Shown here: one piece after another, positions 55,960 through 64,000 of the stretch | Position numbering within the stretch: the first letter of the stretch is position 1 | Layout: each line of letters starts with the position of its first letter | Assembly: GCA_963970005.1 (NCBI GenBank) | Contig: CAXAMN010022851.1 | Coordinates: forward strand, 334,917 to 398,916 | Direction: 5' to 3' | Source of the DNA: Durusdinium trenchii | Taxonomy: Eukaryota; Sar; Dinophyceae; Suessiales; Symbiodiniaceae | Length of the DNA: 64,000 bases | Made by a program: the position numbers and the translations under genes | Notes under the pieces: model-generated | Database searches by the model: none | What the model saw: only the letters and a program-made list of their open reading frames with translations | Told to the model about the DNA's origin: nothing

Positions 55960-56050
55960 CACGATTGCAAAAAGGGCAGCGGCCAGGAACCCAACGCCAA
56001 GGATGAGCAGCGGAGGAAGAAGTCTGCCGCTATCGCCAGCAAGATCAAAG
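55960..56050 (+). CDS. Candidate exon, lysine-rich
   Basis: The frame reads CKKGSGQEPNAKDEQRRKKS and then AAIASKIK, ending at ATCAAAG|GTGGCT. It is highly charged and helical; the acceptor was not resolved. Confidence 0.3.
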
Positions 56051-57669
56051 GTGGCTTACCAAGCGTTGTGAATGTTGTGCCTGCTGTTGTCATTGCATTG
56101 TTTGCTGGTGTATGTCCATCTATATGCTGTATGTTGTTTGTATATATTTATTGTTGTTTATGTGCTCATTGCTGCTTTTCTTGCCCGTGCCATGTATATA
56201 ATCGTTGCTTGTTTTAGAACTACAACCCATGCTACCAAGATCGCTATATACAATCAATTCGTCGTGCTATTCAAGACATGATATCAGAGTTGGATGTTGG
56301 CCCCCAAGATCAACCATCCTTCCCGGCCCATACCACGAGAGCAACCAGATCTAGTAGAGGGACAGAGACGAAGAAAGAGAGAGAGAGAGAGAGAGAGAAA
56401 GGGAGGGAGTTTTTGTCAATGCCAGTTTTTGGCACACTGCTTGAGACTGGCCTGCTTGCATGTAAACATGGTGTAGGTCCCCATGCTGGACAAGAAACAG
56501 TATCACTACCAAGTGTTCGCGTAGTTGCTTTAGGAAACGAATGAACCGCGCAAGTTCCCCGGTCATTTAAACGCAAGGGCTTCACCCAGTGTTGTGTTGT
56601 GAATGATGTTGCGTTCCATGCTTTTCAGTACACAATTCTTTGATCCAAACCTGGCACGGTGACAAGCTTGGCACGCAGGCATCAAAGCGGGTCACTGGGC
56701 TGCAGATGGGCGGCGGTGGGAAGGAGGCTTATTGCAGTATTGGATGATAGACCGAATGGTATTTTGGCAAAATGACATGGAAGCAGACATGCTGCCTTGA
56801 AAAGGACTAACTATGCTCCACTACCAAGAAAATCAGGTGGTATGTATTCGACATTCATGTGATGTGATCATTAGAGTTATGTTGGGCAATGGCAGCCATA
56901 CATGACCAACCATCAAATAATGTTTTTTGTTCGAAACAAATGCGGGAAAAAATAGCAAAACAACAGCACATTAAAATGCAAAAGCAGCGGAATTTGTTTT
57001 GTTTTTGCATTTGTGTTGCTTCTTTTTTTTTTTCCTGGTACCACTTCTGCACTTATGAGAACTTTTGCCCGTCAGCAATATTTGCTGTACGCTCCTAGGG
57101 AAAAAGCGAAACACATGCGAAAATAAAGCAAAAACAATGCGAACATAAAGCGGAAAAATAGAAGTGAAAACAAGCGACAAACACGCACAGCTACATGTTT
57201 TTGCTTTTTTTGTTTGCTTTACCTTTTGCTTTTTTTTGCTTTATAAAATTATGTTGGCTCCTTGTATCTATGGCTGGCGCGCCCGACATAACATTGGAGG
57301 GTGTTGGCGGCTTGAATCACTTGACATGAATGAATGTATCATGAATGGTTGTTTTAAACTGCAGGGGGGAGGTGGTGCCATCACCAAGGCCAGTGGTCTT
57401 GAAGGGTGAACAAAGATGTAGCGTATTTGCATGTAATGTTCCTAGGCAAGCGCCCGGTTTTAGCGATCCATCAACAGTCAACACATGCTCAAAGATCAGG
57501 GCTACTGGTAGCTTGCATCACCCAGCTGAAGCCGAACATGGTCTTGATTCCATGATCAAAGGATCATAACAATATAATTAGTATATATATATATCAATAC
57601 ACACGATACCACGTTGGCGGACTTCTAATGGCATCGCTTTGACTTCCACGGACGGACGGCTGCACAGAG

Positions 57670-57734
57670 GTGAAGCGGTGGCCAACTCCGACGCTCTCCG
57701 GCGGAACAAGGGCCGGCGCCGGCACGTGAAGTGA
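57670..57734 (+). CDS. Candidate terminal exon, basic C-terminus
   Basis: GCACAGAG|G is followed by EAVANSDALRRNKGRRRHVK and TGA (57732-57734). The GC-rich patch stands out from its AT-rich surroundings. No family was recognised. Confidence 0.35.
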
Positions 57735-60700
57735 GACTGCTGCCAGTTCAGTGCCTTTCACCGCTTGTCCGGTTTCAAGAAAGACCTGAGAGTCCCCATT
57801 CTGACACAGATACCGGCACCCGATAAATGTTTGGGCGAAGGATGGAGAAGAAATTGGAACTTATGTAATTATGTATGACAGGCGTGTGTATTGAAACATG
57901 GATTTAGGATTACTTTCCTTCTTCCAAGGAGTCTTTGGGAGGTCTCGGCATTGCACACACCCCAGCCGCAGTGGGTCCGTCCACCACTTCGGCGCGGGCA
58001 GGGCGAAGGGTGGACCAGAAGACGTCCGCACCTTCCCGTGGGTTCGTCCATTAGATTGAACATCAACTATCGGGCGGCACAGAGACAAGCGCCTGGGCCT
58101 GGTGTGATGTTGTTGGAAGCGGGTTGCAGAAGCTTGGCTCCCATGGAGCTCTTTCACAGGGGCTCCACCAACCACACGCGAAAGGAATGCCAGCGCAGCG
58201 CGCAGAACACAAACATGCCCGGCAGAGCAGGGATGGAGTCGGGCGGATGGGAAAGGCTAAATGATACAATCGAGAATTTATATATATATATATACATATA
58301 TTTATATATACACACACCTCCGCATGAAGAAGCTTTTGCAATCCAAATGAGTTTCTTTCCTCAATCCAGAGTGTACAGTAGCCCCGTACTTTGCAATTCC
58401 TTTAAGCTTTGTTTCACTGCGTTTCACGTGGCTCGTGTTGATTTGAACCCTGCCCAGTCGCCAGAGTCCTCGCTCGCACGCCTCGCGCAGCCACACGTAT
58501 AGCAGAGCTGCAAGATGCTGCATGTGTAGTGCCATACATGGGTTTCTTGTGAGAAGAGTCCACCACATGTTCATGAATGTTCAGATCTTGCAGCTTTTCA
58601 AAAGACACTTGAGATAGAACTATACATATGTAGTACTTGCTACCACTGGATTGGGAAGGCAGATGAACAAGCAGGCCCTACCCTCCTTTTTGTTCTGAAA
58701 CCAACTCAACAAGGCGAGACTTGTTTGGACTCATGAGGACGCCACCGGTAGTTTTCATGCACCGGTGATTGGGACCTGTAACTTCCAGTGACCCCCGAGA
58801 CAACAAGAAGCAGACCTAAGCAGACCTATGGACCACCATGTGCGAAAGATGTGCGAAGGTGCTCCCTGAGATTTTTTGTTTCCTCTGTGACCGCTGGGGG
58901 TTCAGCGGCAGTTGGGTTCGGTGCCCGCGCCTGGCGCGGGTGGGCCGAGAAGAGCCATGGCTCCAAAGACGAGCCCATCGGCAACCAAAGAGTTCTGCAA
59001 ACGCTTCGTGCCACTTGGAGCAAAATTGTGCAATGACACAGGATGGGTACTACCTTAGGAAATTAATTGATGGGTGGATTCACTGTATGGATTATTTTTG
59101 CGAATTAGTTTTGCCTAGAAATTAACTGACGGGTATGTGTAGGGTGGTTGTCAATTGAGTTTCAGTGCTTGAGTGACCCCCACCTCAATTAATTTCCTGA
59201 TTGAGGGTGGGTCAACAGTAGACACCACCTCAATTAATTTTGAGAATGCTAAGCCAGCCCACCTCCAATTATTGCGTCAGCAAATATCAGAATTGAAGTC
59301 ATGATGATTCATGATGAGTTTGTGTCCCTGCTGTTTTGTCTGCAGCCAGCGGGATTGAGAGTGATAATGACCTGTCACCCCGAGTCACCCCCTCATTCAT
59401 GTCCTGCGAAGTAATTAGTTAATTGGGGGTGGGTCGACAGGTCACCCCCACACACAATTTCTGTGGAACATAAATGTCTGGGGGTGGTGCCACCTGAAAA
59501 CGCTCCAGACAACCCACGTAAACTTTTAAGGTTGGAGATGTGTTTTTAAGTCTTTGTTTGGAAGCGGGCCCCCCAGCAGACTATGGTGATAGCAGCGCTA
59601 GGTTGGCGCTAGGTTTCTTCACAACAGGCACTGTGATCCACGTTGATTTCTGATGACTCATGTCGTCAATTGTCGCTTGAAAAATCGATGAGGATAGGTG
59701 GAAATTAATTCAGCAGTATGACACTGTCTCAATTAAGTATGGGGTGGAGTGGGTGTACCCAACCCAAATTAATTGAACATATGTCAAGGGTGGTGGGACA
59801 TGGAGGTGGTCTAAGGTAGTTTCCGCCTTTGCTTCAAGTCAAAAGTTCTCAAATGTTCTCAAAAGCGGATCCACACCAGTTCTATATACTGGCGGCCGAC
59901 CAGTTCGTCAAAGATTTGTCAGTTTGGATGTGAAAATGCCCTCTCAAGCGTGCCGATGTTTCTGGGAAGATTTGGAAGCCCCCAGCAATGCATGTCCTGC
60001 AGCAACCCAGACGCTCGGACGATCGAGGTGTTCTGCCAGCGTTACTGCTTGTGGCCTGATGCTCCTGAGGCGGAATGAGAGTTGAACAACATGTATCACA
60101 TGTTCTCATGTGTTGTACTTGTATAGTTTTTTGTTGGGGGCGAAACGTATATTTTGGGGGCCATCATCCAAATTGGAGGTGCTGGCACGATAGTCATCTC
60201 GATCTTTGGTGGCTTACCAGATGTTCCATGACTACCAGTTGATACCTTGGACTTCACTAGTGCCCGAAAAACCGCCGTCTCTTTGGGTTCGTTCCGTCGT
60301 GTCCGCCGCGACACCAGAAATGCCACGGCACCGAAGGACCTTCCGAATGACGAGCCCCGCTGGAGTCAGCATCGACACGAGCCGAATTCTGCAAGACCTG
60401 CGCGTCTCCGAAGAGGACCGGAGCGGCTTCGGTCGATCTCGTCGGGGCGGAAATCGTGCGCGGGACGACAGGGGGCGAAGGGTTCCAGCCAAGACCAAGA
60501 GATGTCGTGGGATGTCACACTGACATACACTGACATGGTGGTTGATGGGAGAGATGCCATCGTGGAAAGCAGGTTCTTGGTTGTGTTGGGAGGCCTTGTG
60601 ATTCCAAGGCCTGCTCAAGTCCAGCTGGTATATAATTCAAAGCAAGATGAACGGGCTCTCCCACAATACAAAGACGAGAGTATAGTTTTAGAAGATTGGA

Positions 60701-60915
60701 CACCTCAGTTCAATTCCTGCGGCCATGCGGAGTGTCCTACCCAGTGGTGGATGTGTGATCTAGCTTCAGAGTTCAGAGGTTCAGACCCTGCAATCGAATA
60801 CTGTACTGTTCTTTAAAAAAAGGGAGTTTTACCGGCCTTGGAGTTCTTTTTTCGTGAAAGTGGAGATCTGAAGTCCTAAGACAGGCAAAGCTCCGGGATT
60901 TGAAGCACGCGGCAG
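57735..60915. other. Mostly non-coding with inverted short repeats
   Basis: 58850-58985 has a Cys-rich frame (CERCAKVLPEIFCFLCDRWG) and, overlapping it, another frame (FGARAWRGWAEKSHGSKDEP) after GGGTTCAG; the choice is undecided. A frame at 60350-60490 (RILQDLRVSEEDRSGFGRSR) may be an exon. 59040-59790 holds a cluster of CAATTAATT and GGGTGGGTC motifs. Confidence 0.35.
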
Positions 60916-61089
60916 GAGTTCCAGCCCATCAAGCCCTTGGCCTCCGTAGCAGCACCCCCTGCAGCACCGGTGACCGCGCCACTGGCAGCGCCAGCGCCAC
61001 TGGCAGCGGCAGCGCCACCAGTAGCGGCGCCAGTGCCGGCGCCCAAGGCAGCAGAGGTGCCCGGGGCCAGACGCTGTGACGCAACCGGG
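60916..61089 (+). CDS. Exon encoding a Pro/Ala-rich segment
   Basis: The acceptor is CGCGGCAG|G and the donor ACCGGG|GTGGGTGA. The frame begins EFQPIKPLASVAAPPAAPVT and continues as APLAAPAPLAAAAPPVAAPV, then PAPKAAEVPGARRCDATG. It is an extended low-complexity linker; such segments occur in many protist proteins, so no function is assigned. The minus-strand open frames are shadows of the GC-rich repeat. Confidence 0.45.
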
Positions 61090-64000
61090 GTGGGTGATGG
61101 GGATGTACGGGTGAGAAGTGGCGAGACCACGGTGACAAGGGGTGTACTATATACATGTGTTACATGAGGATTTTGATATTTGATAAGAATAATAGTGCCC
61201 GTGACCTTGTTGGGTCCCCACTGACCAAATATTCATTGAGGGGTGGCCCTTTGATCGAAGGCTACAACAGGTGGCATCAGATCAAGGCTGCGCTGTAGGG
61301 GGAGATGCAGAGATGCTTGTCTTGGTCCTTGGTCTAAAAGGTCTAAAGAAAAAGAGACAAACATAGATAAACAACACGTAACATGTCTATATATAAACAA
61401 AAAGATAATGAAGAAAGGTTCTAAAACATCTTGGAGCCCCCGCCCAGGTGAGTTGCGTGTCGGGTGGGGAATTTCGGGGGAGGGGTCGGAGGGGGTGAAG
61501 TGGAAGCCAGGATCTGATAAGCAGCATTTGGCAGATTTACTCTTTGAATATCTTTGAGTCATTAACACGGAAGTGGAAACCCACCTGTTTGTAGAGAGTT
61601 GTGTTACATCCAGGGGCCGATTTTACACTTTCATGATGATTTCAGAGAGTGTCGTCACTCTTTGGGTCAGTCAGCGTATGCCGCCCCAGGCTACAATGGC
61701 CATTTTCTTCATCGCCTCAGTGACATGGCTTTGAACAGGCGGCAGATAGCAGGGCGATTTGGCTGGGTCGCTCTGTTTGCTTTTATTTTTTCTGTGTGTA
61801 AGTTCTTCCAACTTGGCGATGAAAAAAGAAGGACATATAAGAGTGGTGAATGATGTTTAGTTTCATATGTCCCAGCCAGTTCAAAGTTGAGAGGGATGGA
61901 GCCGGTCGCATGGTCCCGACCCATCAATCCCTTATGCTCTTCACACTGTTGGTGTGCTGGACTGGGATACCCCACTTTGTTGGGGGTTACCCGTATGCCG
62001 AGGTGCCAAGAAGCCTGGGTGTAAAGGCTGCTGCAACCTGGGAGACAAGGTGGTGGACTGCTTGGACGTGGAGAATCTCGATGGAACTTCTTTCCACTGG
62101 TCGAGATTGTGATTCTTTTTTTTTGGTGGAGAGGGCGCCCGGAAAGACGGGGTAGTTTTCGTTGGACCGGATAACAAGGTGTGTCCAAGTGTCCAGGTCT
62201 ACACTGTCTACACATGCCAAATTGCATTGGTGGCCCCCTCGGTCTCCTTTCAAGTCGAAAAAGTGATCCCTCTCATCAAGTGGTCCTTCGTGTGGAACTT
62301 CACCTTCCCAGAAGTGTTCTCATTGCCGTACTGCATAAGCCTGACCTTAGGAGCTGGGTAGGTTGATTGTTTGAATTAAGACCTGAGTACTGTGTGCAGT
62401 CTGGGGGTGCAAATGATGCGGATAGAGGAAACTTCGTTCCTCAGCCTCTCAGATTCATCCACTTGCTCCTGTACTCGTCTTGTGTAAGGAGGAAGATCGG
62501 AAGGTCTTGGCTAGTGGCACAAGTGTTGGCAGATCTTGGGTGGGATAAGAAAGGGGACATAACAAACAAAACTAAAAGATAGCTTTTGAATGCTTTTGAT
62601 AGTATGCACATGGTGGGAGGTGAAGGTCCTCCAAGGTTCCAATGATTCTAGCATCTATCGAACAGATTGCAACCCATGCGGAAACAGACTGCTTTCATCC
62701 CATTTGGCGCTTCCCCCACGCTCACTCACCAGGAAATGCGCGGAGAAGGGCCCAGAGAATGGCAAGTGCCTCATTTGAATGGATCTGATTTGGTTCAGCG
62801 ATTCACCGCGAAGCAGATTCACGCGAAGCGCCCCCGATGGGGCGCTCACATGTCATACCGTACACGTCGTAGGTCTTCGAAGCTGTTCTCCGGACCGTCC
62901 TGGTGGCGGGTGATGTGCCAGCATGCTGATCACTGGCAGCTTCGTTGCTCATCGTGTTGATCACCTTAAGCCTTTCTTTTTTCCCATGAGATGCTATCAC
63001 TCGACTCCACTACGGTCTCATTGTTGAAGCATGTCGAAGCAGTTCTTCTGCTCCCCAAGCAGTCACAGGAATTTCCAGGAGCTCTCATAGCTTGGCTTTA
63101 GAGTGTTCGGCCAAGTCCCTCATGTCCATCCCAATCAACCATAGAGCTAATGAGCTAATGGTGCACTGAGATCTTGACGATGTTTGTGCTGCCACAGCCA
63201 CATTTCGGTATTCTTTGCCTGTTCTCTTCTTTGCCCTCTACAGTGCCCAGCTAGCATTGTGTGAAACACGCCCCTCTCCGTTCGTTTAAAGACCATGCTG
63301 CTCCTTCTTGCGAAGAATAGAATTAAATACCTTTTGTAAAACGCCTATTGGCTCCATGCCAGAGGGAAATGGGAAGTTGATTTTCCTCCGCACCACGCAT
63401 CATCCCAGATTTCTCCGGTGTGGGTCTCTGGCGGGTTCTGTGCCACCAGGAAGCTAACCAATGGTGTTTCTATACCACAGCTGTCCAAGCGTTAGCAAAT
63501 TATATTTAACAAAGTCCAGTTGTTCGGTGGGGTGTTTCACTATATCACCGGCTAAATCGTCGGCCCACCTTCCCGTTGAGGTATGCCTTGGTCCTGAGCC
63601 ATTGGGGCCTTCCGAGCGAAGGGATGCTCCAGCCGCATGGATGAAGTCTTCAGGTGCGGAAAACCATTCGAAACCCTTATGAGTGACGTGCCGTTCCAGT
63701 CAAAAGGTGAGCAAACCGTTGGGAAGAAGCATCGCCAAGTTGGGAAGAAGCAAACCGTTCATGTCCACATCATTTGGCAATCTGGAAGCAAAACAGGAAG
63801 GGACCGTGACATGAATCTATCCTCCTTCGCAAAGGACGAACCAAAAAGTCCATACCAGGTGGTGTCCAAAGGGCCGATCAAAAGGGAGCTTGCAGGTTTC
63901 AGAGCCAAGATGGTCACAAAAAAAATCACATCTAATGAGCCATGGCTTCAATGGGATACCCTTATTCTCCCTTATTGATGGGGGTCCCCCCAGGGTGACT
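61090..64000. other. No supported gene
   Basis: Open frames at 61599-61853, 61709-62227 (minus), 62667-62960 and 63637-63978 lack motifs and clear splice sites. The frame at 62800-62960 is basic and could be an exon, without further support. Confidence 0.35.

Overview
The window is eukaryotic nuclear DNA, most probably from a dinoflagellate. The signs are a very large Ty1/copia element with lysine/glycine-rich gag tails, small exons scattered in long non-coding stretches, exon junctions that only join in frame if introns start with GC or GA as well as GT, acceptors of the form AG|G, and many short low-complexity tracts. I see no bacterial operons, rRNA, tRNA or CRISPR.

Layout. (1) About 190-5508 (+): a multi-exon gene with short AT-rich introns. 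It carries scattered motifs of a P-element/THAP9-like DDE transposase (DHTY, DGHGSN, HAVKN, EEFFGRLRSR) and a lysine-rich C-terminal part. Its introns share a recurrent GATTTTGTAGAG/GAATTTTCTAGAG motif. (2) 5.5-19.5 kb: mostly non-coding. It holds a J-domain (DnaJ) gene segment at 9965-12116 split over four exons, two of them 13 and 18 nt long; a minus-strand exon with a sperm-tail PG-rich repeat motif (16415-16721); and one copy of a short repeat with inverted ends that recurs at 55.8 kb. (3) 19619-35149: a 15.5 kb LTR retrotransposon with almost identical LTRs, an initiator-Met-type primer binding site, an intact 2866-residue Gag-Pol polyprotein, and two further large ORFs. The first of these (28673-30991) contains a clear Tpt1/KptA RNA 2'-phosphotransferase domain. 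The second (overlapping, -1 frame, to 34056) contains an endonuclease/exonuclease/phosphatase (EEP) fold. (4) 35-64 kb: repeat-rich host DNA with many candidate exons, mostly on the plus strand. These include a series of Cys/His modules (CNVxGC ... GPxGxRCxxHG, WRKY19-type zinc-finger-like) at 38.6-42.7 kb, an ankyrin repeat exon at 46.2 kb, a Pro/Ala-rich exon at 60.9 kb, and microsatellites.

The most unusual object is the retrotransposon. It combines a copia-type Gag-Pol with a downstream module that joins an RNA-repair/ADP-ribosyl-type enzyme (Tpt1) to an EEP nuclease, in the position where envelope-like ORFs sit in other LTR elements. I know of no described copia element with this pair. 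The LTRs differ only by one 8-bp indel and the polyprotein is open throughout, so the copy is young. The host exons outside the element are called from reading frame, splice-site fit and motif recognition only, and most are low confidence.
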